Made by a program: the position numbers and the translations under genes. The notes below the pieces were generated by a model. It was not told where the DNA came from. It was given only the letters and a program-made list of their open reading frames with translations, and searched no databases. Of a DNA stretch of 64,000 nucleotides, positions 52,960 to 61,826 are shown piece by piece. Source of the stretch: Rhizobacter sp. SG703 (GTDB lineage Bacteria; Pseudomonadota; Gammaproteobacteria; Burkholderiales; Burkholderiaceae_C). The stretch spans positions 186,001-250,000 of the forward strand of contig NZ_JAAZQK010000002.1 of assembly GCF_012275445.1 (NCBI RefSeq), in the 5' to 3' direction. Position 1 is the stretch's first letter. Each line of letters starts with the position of its first letter.

Positions 52960-55626
52960 ATGAATCCGATCGATCCACGTTCGCAAGCGGCGTTCGACGC
53001 CGCCATCAGCCACCTGAAGACGACCACCGCGGCGGTGGCGGACCGCGTGTCGACCCACCTGGGCACGCTGGCTTCGGCGGCAATGCGGATCTACGAACGC
53101 GACATCCTGATCACCGCGCAGCTCGACCTGCGCCGCCACATGAGCACCTTCGTGCTGGTGTTCGGCGACACCCTCAGCAAGCGCGTGACGCGCGAGCTGA
53201 GCCCGAACCGCGAGAGCGGCCGCAGCCTCGCCGAGACCGACTGGATGTCGCTGAGCATCGTCGGCGACGCCGAGATGGAAGAGCAGATGTCCGCCGACCG
53301 CATCAGCCAGGCCATCACCCATGCCTGCGAATGGGAGCTGCGCGACATGGCGGCCTACACCGGCTCGCTGCTGGGCATCGGCCGCGCCGACCAGGAGCGC
53401 AACCCGTTGCGCGGCGAAGTGATGGGCGCCGCGGTGTTCCGCGCGATCGAATCGGTGTCGAACGAGCGCGAGACGCGCAAGGTGCTGGCACGCGAGATGA
53501 GCCTCGCGCTCGCGCGCGCGATGCCCACGTGCTACGGCGACATCCTGAAGGACTTCCGCGCCCGCGGCGTGCAGCCGGTCAGCCTGTCGGTGCGGGGCGT
53601 CGAAGGCCCCGGCAACGAATTGGCGCGCGACCGCGTCAACTCCGGCTATGCGACGCTGCGCGACACCGGCTCGTCCGGCAGCGGCAACCTGTACAGCCCG
53701 ACCACGATGACCGGCGACTTCGACAGCGGCCAGGGCGGCCTGCCCGGCCGCGGTCCGGGCGGCGGCTCGGGTGGCGGTTCGACGCGCGGCGGCTTCGGCG
53801 GACCGGGTGCTGGCGGTGGCGGGGCCCATGCAGGTGTGGGCACCGTCGGCCGCCCCGGCACCGGCACGCTCGGCCGCGATGCCGCCGGCCGCGGCAGCCA
53901 GAGCTTCGGCAACCCGAACGCCGGTGCCGGCCGCTTCACGCCGCGCCCCGGCGTCAGCGCGCAGGCCGATGCCGAGCTGATGTCGCTGATCCGCCGGCTG
54001 ACCTTCCTCGCGACCCGTCCGGGCGACCTGGGCGGGCCGACCGGCGGCGGCCTCCACACCGGCTCGCCGGGGCTCGGGCGCGCAAGCGCGCTCGGCAGCC
54101 TGAGCGGTGCCGCCACCGGCAGCGGCGGCCTGAACGAGGGCTTGTCGGGCCTGATGGCGGTCAACGTGATCCGCCAGCACCGCGACGAACTGCGCCAGGC
54201 CTCGACCGGCTCGCTCGATCACATGGTGATCGACGTGGTCGGCAGCCTGTTCGACCAGATCCTGTCCGACCCGCGCGTGCCGCCGCAGATGGCGCGCCAG
54301 ATCGCCCGCCTGCAACTGCCTGTGCTGCGCGTCGCGCTGGCCGACCCGACCTTCTTCTCGTCGCGCAAGCACCCGGTGCGCCGCTTCGTGAACCGCATCG
54401 CGTCGCTCGCGGTCGCGTTCGACGACCTCGACGACGGCGCCGGCAAGCAGTTCATGGCCCGGGTGCGCGACCTGGTACAGGAGATCGTGCAGGGCGACTT
54501 CGACCAGATCGACCTGTACACCGCCAAGCTCGGTGCGCTCGAGACCTTCATCGCGCAACAGGCCAAGGAAGAGGTGCAGGCGAATGCATCGGCGGTGACG
54601 CTGGTCGACGCGAAGGAATCCGACCTGCGCGTGCAGCAGCGCTACATGCTGCAGCTGCAGGCCGCGCTGAACCCGATGGCGCTGCCCGATTACCTGCGCA
54701 ACTTCCTGGCCCAGGTGTGGAGCCAGGCGCTCGCGCAGGCCACCAAGTCGCACGGCGTCAACTCCGAGCTGGTGCAGCGCCTGAAGCGCGCCGGCCGCGA
54801 CCTGGTGATGAGCGTGCAGCCGAAGGGCTCGCCGGCGATGCGCAAGAAGTTCCTGATGCAGCTGCCACCGCTGATGAAGGACCTCAACGAAGGCATGGCG
54901 CTGATCGGCTGGCCGGACGCGGCGCAGAAGGAGTTCTTCAGCAAGCTGCTGCCGGCGCATGCCGATTCGCTGAAGGGCCAGCCGCTGTCGGAGCTCGAAT
55001 ACAACCTGCTGGCCAAGCAGCTCGAAGGCGTGTTCAACACCGCGCTGCCGGAGCCGGACGGCCTGCTGCGCGACGTGCCGATGTCCAGCATGGGCGCCGC
55101 GCCGATCGAACCGCACTTCTCGCCGGACGAGGCCAAGCGCATCGGCCTGGTGCAGGAGAGCGCGATCGACTGGTCGGGCAGCGTCGACATCGACCTCTCT
55201 GCCGACACCGGGCCCGACACCGAACCGGGCGCCGGCGGCGATACGCAGCCGGGGCCGCTGCACGTCGGCGGGGTCGACATCGACCTCGACCTGTCGTCCG
55301 AGCCGGCCGAGCCGTCGCAGGGCGCGCAGCTGATGGACCATGTGAAGCTCGGCTTCGCGTACCAGATGCACCTGAACGACCAGTGGCAGAAAGTGCGGCT
55401 GAGCTACGTGAGCCCGGGGCGCGCGTTCTTCGTGTTCACCCGCGGCAAGCGCCACCACGAGACGGTGTCGCTGACGTCGCGGATGCTCGCGCGCATGTGC
55501 GAGACCGGGCGCTTCAAGGCCTTCGAGCAGGCCTACCTGATGGAGCGCGCGACGGCGCGGGCGCGCAAGCAGCTGGCAGCGTTGTCGGCTTCGTCGTCTT
55601 CGGGGCCGCCGACCACGCGGCATTGA
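52960..55626 (+). CDS. DUF1631 family protein with Gly-rich central linker
   Basis: 888-residue soluble protein. Helical N-terminal part (1-210), then a Gly/Arg-rich low-complexity stretch (about 245-330, for example GGLPGRGPGGGSGGG), and the DUF1631 core (about 400-700: VVGSLFDQILSDPRVPPQMAR, FFSSRKHPVRRFVNRIASL). The C-terminus (WQKVRLSYVSPGRAFFVFTRG) looks like a PilZ-type beta-barrel region, but the RxxxR motif needed for c-di-GMP binding is not evident. The function of this family is unknown. A hairpin follows the stop and separates it from the convergent pdxA. Confidence 0.82.
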   Translation: MNPIDPRSQAAFDAAISHLKTTTAAVADRVSTHLGTLASAAMRIYERDILITAQLDLRRHMSTFVLVFGDTLSKRVTRELSPNRESGRSLAETDWMSLSIVGDAEMEEQMSADRISQAITHACEWELRDMAAYTGSLLGIGRADQERNPLRGEVMGAAVFRAIESVSNERETRKVLAREMSLALARAMPTCYGDILKDFRARGVQPVSLSVRGVEGPGNELARDRVNSGYATLRDTGSSGSGNLYSPTTMTGDFDSGQGGLPGRGPGGGSGGGSTRGGFGGPGAGGGGAHAGVGTVGRPGTGTLGRDAAGRGSQSFGNPNAGAGRFTPRPGVSAQADAELMSLIRRLTFLATRPGDLGGPTGGGLHTGSPGLGRASALGSLSGAATGSGGLNEGLSGLMAVNVIRQHRDELRQASTGSLDHMVIDVVGSLFDQILSDPRVPPQMARQIARLQLPVLRVALADPTFFSSRKHPVRRFVNRIASLAVAFDDLDDGAGKQFMARVRDLVQEIVQGDFDQIDLYTAKLGALETFIAQQAKEEVQANASAVTLVDAKESDLRVQQRYMLQLQAALNPMALPDYLRNFLAQVWSQALAQATKSHGVNSELVQRLKRAGRDLVMSVQPKGSPAMRKKFLMQLPPLMKDLNEGMALIGWPDAAQKEFFSKLLPAHADSLKGQPLSELEYNLLAKQLEGVFNTALPEPDGLLRDVPMSSMGAAPIEPHFSPDEAKRIGLVQESAIDWSGSVDIDLSADTGPDTEPGAGGDTQPGPLHVGGVDIDLDLSSEPAEPSQGAQLMDHVKLGFAYQMHLNDQWQKVRLSYVSPGRAFFVFTRGKRHHETVSLTSRMLARMCETGRFKAFEQAYLMERATARARKQLAALSASSSSGPPTTRH

Positions 55627-55633
55627 CCGTGGC

Positions 55634-55651
55634 CCCGGATGGGCTTCCGGG
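55634..55651. terminator. Hairpin between convergent DUF1631 and pdxA genes (dispersed palindrome)
   Basis: CCCGGA (55634-55639) and TCCGGG (55646-55651) form a stem in the 25-bp gap between the two stop codons. It could serve both directions. The sequence CCCGGATGGGCTTCCGGGC-TAC closely matches the hairpin at 22668. Confidence 0.55.
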
Positions 55652-56653
55652 CTACGCGAGTCGGCGCGCCATCTGCAACGCAGCGAGCAGGCTCGACGCA
55701 TCGGCCCGGCCGGTGCCGGCGATGTCGAACGCGGTGCCGTGATCGGGGCTGGTGCGCACGAACGGCAAGCCGAGCGTGACGTTGACGCCTTGCTCGACAC
55801 CGAGGTACTTGACCGGGATCAGGCCGTGGTCGTGCGTCATCGCGACCACGAGGTCGAACTCGCCGCGGCGGGCGCGCATGAACACCGTGTCGGGCGCGAA
55901 CGGGCCGGTCGCGTCGATGCCCTCGGCGCGCGCCGCGTCGATGGCCGGGCGGATGATGCGGATCTCTTCGTCACCGAACAGGCCACCCTCGCCCGCATGC
56001 GGATTCAGCCCGGCCACCGCGATGCGCGGCGACGGCAGGCCCCAGCGCGCGGCTGCCTGCTGCGAGATGCGCAGCGTCTGCAGCACCGCGTCGAACGTGA
56101 CCGCATCGATCGCGCGCCGCAGCGACAGGTGGATCGTCACCAGCACGGTGCGCAGTTCTTCGTTGGCCAGCATCATGCGCACCGGCGGCAGCGGCTCGCC
56201 GGCCTCGACCGAGAGCGCCTGCAGCATCTCGGTGTGCCCCGGGAACGCGACGCCGGCAGCCGCCAGCGCTTCCTTGTGGATCGGCGCAGTGACGATGGCG
56301 GCAATCTCGGCATCGCGCGCGAGCCGCACCGCGTGCTCGATGCAGCGCGCCGCCGCCGCGCCGGCCCGCGCGTCGACCTGCCCGATCGGCGCGGCCATCA
56401 GGTCGGCCGGCAGCCCGGGCGGCAGCAGCACCGGGATGCAGCCCGGCGGCGCCTCGAGCGCATCGGCCGCGCGCTCGATCACTGCCACCGCCAGCCCGCC
56501 GCCGGTCGACGCGACCGCGCGGCGCTGCACCGCGACATCGCCGATCACGAAGCAGCCGGCCGATGGCGGCAGGCGGAACAGCTTCGCGATGATCTCCGGG
56601 CCGATGCCGCAGGCATCGCCCTGCGTCAACGCAATCGGTGCACGAATCGTCAT
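55652..56653 (-). CDS. pdxA: PdxA, 4-hydroxythreonine-4-phosphate dehydrogenase
   Basis: 333 residues. PdxA oxidises 4-phosphohydroxy-threonine in vitamin B6 synthesis. ALTQGDACGIGPEII is the start signature; TAPIHKEALAAAG, GHTEMLQ and THDHGLIPVKYLG hold the zinc-binding His and substrate residues. Active as a dimer in the cytoplasm. It lies 25 bp downstream of a Crp/Fnr-type regulator gene on the same strand, an unusual partner; pdxA more often follows surA/lptD. Here it may be co-regulated with that transcription factor. Confidence 0.93.
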   Translation of the reverse strand: MTIRAPIALTQGDACGIGPEIIAKLFRLPPSAGCFVIGDVAVQRRAVASTGGGLAVAVIERAADALEAPPGCIPVLLPPGLPADLMAAPIGQVDARAGAAAARCIEHAVRLARDAEIAAIVTAPIHKEALAAAGVAFPGHTEMLQALSVEAGEPLPPVRMMLANEELRTVLVTIHLSLRRAIDAVTFDAVLQTLRISQQAAARWGLPSPRIAVAGLNPHAGEGGLFGDEEIRIIRPAIDAARAEGIDATGPFAPDTVFMRARRGEFDLVVAMTHDHGLIPVKYLGVEQGVNVTLGLPFVRTSPDHGTAFDIAGTGRADASSLLAALQMARRLA

Positions 56654-56678
56654 TCGACAAGACCTTTCAGGTCAACAT

Positions 56679-57446
56679 TCAGATCAAGGGCCGTGGCGGC
56701 AACCGGCCGTCGCCATACAGGTCGGCGAGGCGCTCCAGTGCCCGCACGTCGGTGAGGAACAGCTGCCCATTCTCGATGCGGTGCAGCCCCTGGCGCTCCA
56801 GCTTGCGCAAGGTCTTGTTGGTGTGCACCAGCGACAGCCCGAGCGCATCGGCGACGTGCTGCTGCGTCAGCGGGAACGGTACGCCGTTGGCGCCGGCGTC
56901 GGGCATCAGCGCGGAGGCACGGCGGAACAGGTGCACCAGCAGCGTCGCGACCCGCTCGGCCGCGCTGCGCCGGCCGACCGACAGCAGGTTGTCGTCGACC
57001 AGCGCTTCTTCGTGCGCGGCCAGCCAGGTGACCGCGAAACCGAGCCGCGGCGTGTGCTGGTGCAGCGCCCACAGCGCATCGCGCTCGAACACGCACAGCC
57101 AGGCCTCGCCCAGCGCTTCGACGCCGTGCACCGCGGCATCGGTCATCTTCTGCTGCACGCCGATGAAGTCGCCCGGCAGCAGGAAGTTCAGGATCTGCCG
57201 GCGCCCGTCGCTCAGCGTCTTGTAGCGGAAGGCCCAGCCGGAGAACAGCGTGAACAGCGGCGCGTCGGTCGCGCCCTCGTCGATGATGCTGGCGCCGCTG
57301 TCGCGCCGCAGCTCGCGGTGCTTCAGCGACTGGATCAGCGCCAGCTCGTCGGGCGACGACGGCACGAACAACGGCAGCACGCGCAACGGGCACTCGCTGC
57401 ACGGAACGCGCACCGCAGTGCGCTGCGGTGCTGTGTCATTTGACAT
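56679..57446 (-). CDS. Crp/Fnr-family transcription regulator
   Basis: 255 residues. Cyclic-nucleotide-binding-like barrel (about 30-150) with DGRRQILNFLLPGDFIG, and a C-terminal helix-turn-helix LTQQHVADALGLSLVHTNKTLRKLERQG. The N-terminus has C16-x2-C19 (PCSECPL), like the start of Fnr, but the third nearby Cys of Fnr is missing; only one more Cys (EAWLCVFE) is in the usual C122 area. A full [4Fe-4S] oxygen sensor is therefore doubtful. The ATG at 57446 is preferred to a 22-residue longer form. Divergent from the BLUF gene; pdxA follows. Confidence 0.87.
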   Translation of the reverse strand: MSNDTAPQRTAVRVPCSECPLRVLPLFVPSSPDELALIQSLKHRELRRDSGASIIDEGATDAPLFTLFSGWAFRYKTLSDGRRQILNFLLPGDFIGVQQKMTDAAVHGVEALGEAWLCVFERDALWALHQHTPRLGFAVTWLAAHEEALVDDNLLSVGRRSAAERVATLLVHLFRRASALMPDAGANGVPFPLTQQHVADALGLSLVHTNKTLRKLERQGLHRIENGQLFLTDVRALERLADLYGDGRLPPRPLI

Positions 57447-57474
57447 GTGTGCGGCCCTCCGCGGCCGATAAATT

Positions 57475-57491
57475 GGAGGTTTCCGCCCTCC
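57475..57491 (+). promoter_or_regulatory. Hairpin that could mask the BLUF ribosome-binding site
   Basis: GGAGG (57475-57479) can pair with CCTCC (57487-57491) around TTTCCGC. The GGAGG is the best Shine-Dalgarno for the BLUF gene, so its pairing could lower translation. The start codon (TTG 57493) lies directly after the stem. Confidence 0.4.
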
Positions 57492-57492
57492 T

Positions 57493-57906
57493 TTGCCCGT
57501 TCCCTCGACCACCTTCGTGTACCGCCTGCTTTACCTCAGCCATCTCGCGCCCGGTCGGGACTTCTCGGTGGTTGCACAGATTCTGCACGTGTCCCGTGAA
57601 CGCAACCAGTCGCTCGGCATCAGCGGCGTGCTGGTGTTCGATGGCGCGCGCTTCTGCCAGCTGATCGAGGGCGCGCGCCCGCAGATCGTCTCGCTGGCGC
57701 AACGCATCCAGGCCGATCCGCGCCACACCGGCTACCGCGTGCTGTTCGAAGGCGAGGACGGCAGCGCGCGCCTGCTGCCGCGCTGGCGCACCGGCTACTG
57801 CGAACCCGACGCGCTCGACGTGTTCGAGGACGACGAGCACCTCGGTGCCGGCCAGGCCCTGAGCACCTTCATGCAATGCGTGCCGGGCTGGGACCTGGTG
57901 TCCTGA
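57493..57906 (+). CDS. BLUF-domain blue-light photoreceptor, single domain
   Basis: 137 residues. BLUF domains bind FAD and respond to blue light. All key residues are present: Tyr14 (RLLYLSHLA), Asn38 (RERNQSLGISGVLVF), Gln56 (GARFCQLIEG), and a Trp in PRWRTGY. The protein is a short BLUF (no output domain), like PixD/YcgF-type switches that act through partner proteins. The start is a TTG at 57493 (an in-frame GTG at 57517 is possible). It is divergent from the Crp/Fnr-type regulator, about 46 bp between starts. Confidence 0.9.
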   Translation: MPVPSTTFVYRLLYLSHLAPGRDFSVVAQILHVSRERNQSLGISGVLVFDGARFCQLIEGARPQIVSLAQRIQADPRHTGYRVLFEGEDGSARLLPRWRTGYCEPDALDVFEDDEHLGAGQALSTFMQCVPGWDLVS

Positions 57907-58098
57907 ATCGAGGGCTTGTTTCGCTCGCTGCGCTGACTCCTGCGCGGGAATCTCCCGTCGGGCTGCAGCGGGCCTGCCCCTACGCTGCACAGCCAGGGTG
58001 CCTCCAGAGCAAGAAGTAGACGTGTGGCAGTTTCGTGCGGACGTTGTCGCACGCCAGCTCCGCTGTGCATCGGTCCCCGCGCGACTGAGGAGACAAGA

Positions 58099-61047
58099 GT
58101 GCAACAAGATCGTTCAACGCCGCGGCGAAGCATCGCCTTGCGGTCGGGATGGCTCGCCGCCCTGCTGGTGGCGGGCTGCGGCGGCGGTGGTGGCAACAGC
58201 GGCGGGCATGACGATGCCCCGATGACGGCGGCGCAGGCCCCGACCGAAGCCGCGCAGGCCGCCGACGTCAACCTGCTCCCGCTGGTCAACCCGTTCGTCG
58301 GCACGAAGATCGGCAACCCGAACCCCGACAACCAGGGCACCGGCGGCGCGGTCGGCAACACCTTCCCGGGCGCGACGCTGCCCTTCGGCATGGTGCAGTA
58401 CAGCCCCGACACCGGCTACGGCGAGTTCTACGGCTTCGGCGGCTACAACTACGACAAGGGCGTGATCCAGGGCATCAGCCTGATCCACTCCAGCGGCACC
58501 GGCTGCTCGATCCAGCAGGACATCTCGATGCTGCCGATCGTGGGGAACATCGCCAGCTCGCCCGGCACCCACATCGAGAACTACCAGGTCGGCTTCTCGC
58601 ACGCCAACGAGCAGGCGGTGCCGGGCTCGTACCGCGTCGGGCTGAACAACGGCGTCAATGCCGAGCTCACCGTCACGAAGCGCACCGGTGCCAGCCGCTT
58701 CACCTGGCCCGCCACCAACGATGCGACGATGATCCTGAACATCGGCCGCAACGGCGTCGGCGCGCGCAGTGCGCAGCTGGAGATCGTCGGCACCGACTCG
58801 GTCCAGGGCTTCGTCGAGACCGGCGGCGTGTGCGGCGGCGGCGGCTACTTCGTCTACTTCCATGGGCAGTTCGACAAGCCCTTCGCCAGCTTCGGCACCT
58901 ACCAGGGCGACACCGTGACGCCCGGCTCGCGCACCGCGGCGCGCGCGCAGAACAACGGCGGCTGGGTCAAGTTCGCAGGCGGCGGGCAGGTGAAACTGCG
59001 CATCGGCGTCTCGTACGTCAGCACCGCGAACGCGAAGCTGAACATGCAGACCGAGAACCCGGCCTGGGACTTCGACGGGCTGAAGAGCGCGGCGCAGGCG
59101 ACCTGGAACGCGACGCTGAACAAGGTGCAGGTGACCGGCGGCTCGACCGACGACCGCACCAAGTTCTACAGCGCGCTGTACCACTCGCTGCTGCACCCCA
59201 ACCTGTTCAGCGATGTCAACGGCCAGTACATCGGCTTCGACAACAAGACCTACACCGCGAACGGCTGGGACAAGTACGCCACCTTCTCCGGCTGGGACAT
59301 CTACCGCTCGCAGGTGCAGCTGATCGGCTGGCTCGCGCCGAAGGAGGCGAGCGACATGGCGCAGTCGATGGTGGTCGATGCCGAGAAAGGCGGCGGCGGC
59401 TATCCGAAGTGGCCGACCGCGAACGACGACACCTGCGTGATGGTGGGCGATGCCGGCGCGGTGATCGTCGCCAACCTGTACGCCTTCGGCGGCCGCAGCT
59501 TCGACACCGCCGCCGCGCTGCGCTACATGGAGCAGGGCGCGACGCAACCCGGCACCCGTTCGCGCAACTGCGAGACGCGCCCGGGGCTGGCCGACTACCT
59601 CGGCCACGGCTACATCCCGATCGAGACGCCCAACCTGTGGGGCGCGGCCGCCTCGGCCGAGGAATACGCGCTGGCCGATTCGGCGATCGCGCAGTTCGCC
59701 GGTTCATTGGGCGACACCGCCAGGCGCGACAAGTACCTGACGCAGGCGCAGATGTGGAAGCCGCTGTACTCCAAGGTCAGCGGCTACCTCCACCCACGCA
59801 CCGCGGGCGGCAGCTTCAAGAGCGGGTTCACGCGCACCGACGGTGCCGGCTTCGTCGAAGGCGACTCGGCGCAATACACCTGGATGGTGCCGCAGAACTA
59901 CCGCGGGCTGTTCGACCGCATGGGCGGCAACGCGGCCGCCATCGCGCGGCTGGACGAGCACTTCACGCAGCTCGATTCGGGGCCGAACAGCCCGTACGCC
60001 TTCATGGGCAACGAGCCGGAGCACGGCACGCCGTGGGCCTATGCCTTCGCCGGCGCGCCGTACAAGTCGCAGGCGGTGGTGCGGCGCATCCTGAGCGACC
60101 TGTACAAGACCGGCCCGGACGGCCTGACCGGCAACGACGACCTGGGCGCCACCTCGGCCTGGTACGTGTGGGGCGCGCTCGGGCTGTACCCGGAGATCCC
60201 GGGGCTCGGCGGCTTCGTGCTCGGCAGCCCGCTGTTCCCGAGCACCGCGGTGCGCATGGGCAACGGCCGCACGCTGACGATCAACGCGTCGAACGCCGGC
60301 GCGAACGGCACCTACGTGCAGAGCCTGAAGGTGAACGGCGCCACGTCGACGCGCACCTGGCTGGCGCTGTCGCAGCTCGACGCCGACACCACGCTGGACT
60401 ATGTGCTGGGCGCCAGCGCCAACACCGCGTGGGGCAGCGCCGCGGCCGATGCGCCGCCGTCGTTCGACGCGCCGCGCACGACGACCAACGCGAGCGGCTT
60501 CTTCTCGGACTTCGAGGCCGGCATCGCGCAGCCCGACTGGAACGACACCGCCGACTTCCAGGCCAACGTCGGCGGCTTCTGCTGCGGGCTGGCCGGGATG
60601 GAGACCTCGACGAGGCGCGAGAACATCGCGCACAGCGGCAGCACGGCGCTGATGTACTCGGGCAACGACACCGACGCGACACGCTCGTTCTCGTACAACA
60701 AGGTGTTCGACGTGCGGATCCCGGTGACTGCCAGCACGACGCTGTCGTACTGGATCTACCCGCAGGGCTCGGCGCCGAACAGCGCGTTCGTCGCGGTCGA
60801 CCTGATCTTCACCGACGGCAGCAGCCTGCGCGATTCGGGCGCGACCGACCAGAACGGCGTGCGGGTGCATCCGGAGTTCCAGGGCCGTGGCGGCCGGCTC
60901 GCCGGCAACACCTGGAACGAGGTGCGCTCGGCCATCGGCCAGTGGGCCGCGGGCAAGACGATCGCACGCATCCTGGTGGCCTACGACCGCCCGGACGCCA
61001 CCGGCACCTTCAGGGGATTCGTGGATGACATTCGCATCGCGCCGTGA
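58099..61047 (+). CDS. GH92-family alpha-mannosidase lipoprotein
   Basis: 982 residues. A GTG start at 58099 follows GAGGAGACAAGA and gives a lipoprotein signal (RSGWLAALLVAGC then Gly). GH92 landmarks: VNPFVGTKIGNPNPDNQGTGG, NTFPGATLPFGMVQYSP, GYNYDKGVIQGISLIHSSGTG, NEPEHGTPWAYAF (catalytic Glu region) and GNDDLGATSAWYVWGALGLYP (Asp region). GH92 enzymes are calcium-dependent exo-alpha-mannosidases that act on mannoproteins. A C-terminal beta-rich domain (about 820-980) is probably a carbohydrate- or surface-binding module. Its stop abuts the Nif3-like stop in a TGATCA palindrome. Confidence 0.9.
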   Translation: MQQDRSTPRRSIALRSGWLAALLVAGCGGGGGNSGGHDDAPMTAAQAPTEAAQAADVNLLPLVNPFVGTKIGNPNPDNQGTGGAVGNTFPGATLPFGMVQYSPDTGYGEFYGFGGYNYDKGVIQGISLIHSSGTGCSIQQDISMLPIVGNIASSPGTHIENYQVGFSHANEQAVPGSYRVGLNNGVNAELTVTKRTGASRFTWPATNDATMILNIGRNGVGARSAQLEIVGTDSVQGFVETGGVCGGGGYFVYFHGQFDKPFASFGTYQGDTVTPGSRTAARAQNNGGWVKFAGGGQVKLRIGVSYVSTANAKLNMQTENPAWDFDGLKSAAQATWNATLNKVQVTGGSTDDRTKFYSALYHSLLHPNLFSDVNGQYIGFDNKTYTANGWDKYATFSGWDIYRSQVQLIGWLAPKEASDMAQSMVVDAEKGGGGYPKWPTANDDTCVMVGDAGAVIVANLYAFGGRSFDTAAALRYMEQGATQPGTRSRNCETRPGLADYLGHGYIPIETPNLWGAAASAEEYALADSAIAQFAGSLGDTARRDKYLTQAQMWKPLYSKVSGYLHPRTAGGSFKSGFTRTDGAGFVEGDSAQYTWMVPQNYRGLFDRMGGNAAAIARLDEHFTQLDSGPNSPYAFMGNEPEHGTPWAYAFAGAPYKSQAVVRRILSDLYKTGPDGLTGNDDLGATSAWYVWGALGLYPEIPGLGGFVLGSPLFPSTAVRMGNGRTLTINASNAGANGTYVQSLKVNGATSTRTWLALSQLDADTTLDYVLGASANTAWGSAAADAPPSFDAPRTTTNASGFFSDFEAGIAQPDWNDTADFQANVGGFCCGLAGMETSTRRENIAHSGSTALMYSGNDTDATRSFSYNKVFDVRIPVTASTTLSYWIYPQGSAPNSAFVAVDLIFTDGSSLRDSGATDQNGVRVHPEFQGRGGRLAGNTWNEVRSAIGQWAAGKTIARILVAYDRPDATGTFRGFVDDIRIAP

Positions 61048-61809
61048 TCAGGCGGGGTTGTCGATCTCGATGAACTCGTGCGCGAGGCCGAACTTCTCGG
61101 CCACGTGCGCGGCCAGCGCAGGCGCTCCGAAGCGCTCGCTGGCGTGGTGCCCGCAGGCGAAGAAGGCGACGCCGGTCTCGCGGGCCAGGTGCGCCTGCGG
61201 CTCGGAGATCTCGCCGGTGACGTAGGCATCGGCGCCGGCGGCGATCGCGGCTTCGAAATAGCCCTGGGCGCCGCCGGTGCACCACGCGACGCGCCGGATC
61301 GGCCGGCCTCCGCCGGAGATGCCCGGGTCGACCACGACCGGCGCGCGGTTCAACCGCAGCGAGAGCAGCGCGGTCAGCGCCGGCACCGTCAGCGGCTGCG
61401 CCGGGCTGCCGATCCAGCCCAGGTCCTGGTCGCCGAAGCGGCCGTCGGCCATGAAGTTCAGCCGCACACCGAACTGCGCGTTGTTGCCGAACTGCGGGTG
61501 TGCGTCCAGCGGCAGGTGATAGGCCAGCAGGTTGAGCTGGGCGGCCAGCAGCCGCTCGATGCGTTGCTTCAGCCAGCCGGTGATGCGGCCGTCGTGGCCC
61601 TTCCAGAACAGCCCGTGGTGCACCAGCAGCGCATCGGCGCCGCGCTCGATCGCCGCCTCGATGAAGGCCCGGCTTGCAGTGACGCCCGACACCAGCTTGC
61701 GCACCTCGGGTTTGCCCTCGATCTGCAGACCGTTCGGCCCATAATCGCGGAAGCGGCCCACGTCCAGCAGCGTGTTCAGGTAGGACTCGATTTCGGAGCG
61801 TGCGGCCAT
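61048..61809 (-). CDS. Nif3/YbgI-family dinuclear metal protein
   Basis: 253 residues. DYGPNGLQIEGKPEVRKLVSGV and ADALLVHHGLFWKG (metal-binding His-His) are conserved, with the C-terminal metal site in FFACGHHASERFG. Forms a hexameric toroid in known structures. Some members have been proposed as GTP cyclohydrolase I type 2-like enzymes, but the role is unproven. The start is 17 bp from the divergent protease gene's ATG. Gene order with that protease is common in Betaproteobacteria. Confidence 0.92.
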   Translation of the reverse strand: MAARSEIESYLNTLLDVGRFRDYGPNGLQIEGKPEVRKLVSGVTASRAFIEAAIERGADALLVHHGLFWKGHDGRITGWLKQRIERLLAAQLNLLAYHLPLDAHPQFGNNAQFGVRLNFMADGRFGDQDLGWIGSPAQPLTVPALTALLSLRLNRAPVVVDPGISGGGRPIRRVAWCTGGAQGYFEAAIAAGADAYVTGEISEPQAHLARETGVAFFACGHHASERFGAPALAAHVAEKFGLAHEFIEIDNPA

Positions 61810-61826
61810 GACACAGGACCCTGTTG

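Noticed and set aside
52240-55800. Minus-strand open frame of 1186 codons
   Set aside because: It is antisense to the DUF1631 gene, with His/Arg/Gln-rich composition and no motif.
57434-57445. TGTCA-TT-TGACA palindrome as an Fnr-type operator
   Set aside because: It overlaps the start codon of the Crp/Fnr gene, and it lacks the Fnr consensus TTGAT-N4-ATCAA.
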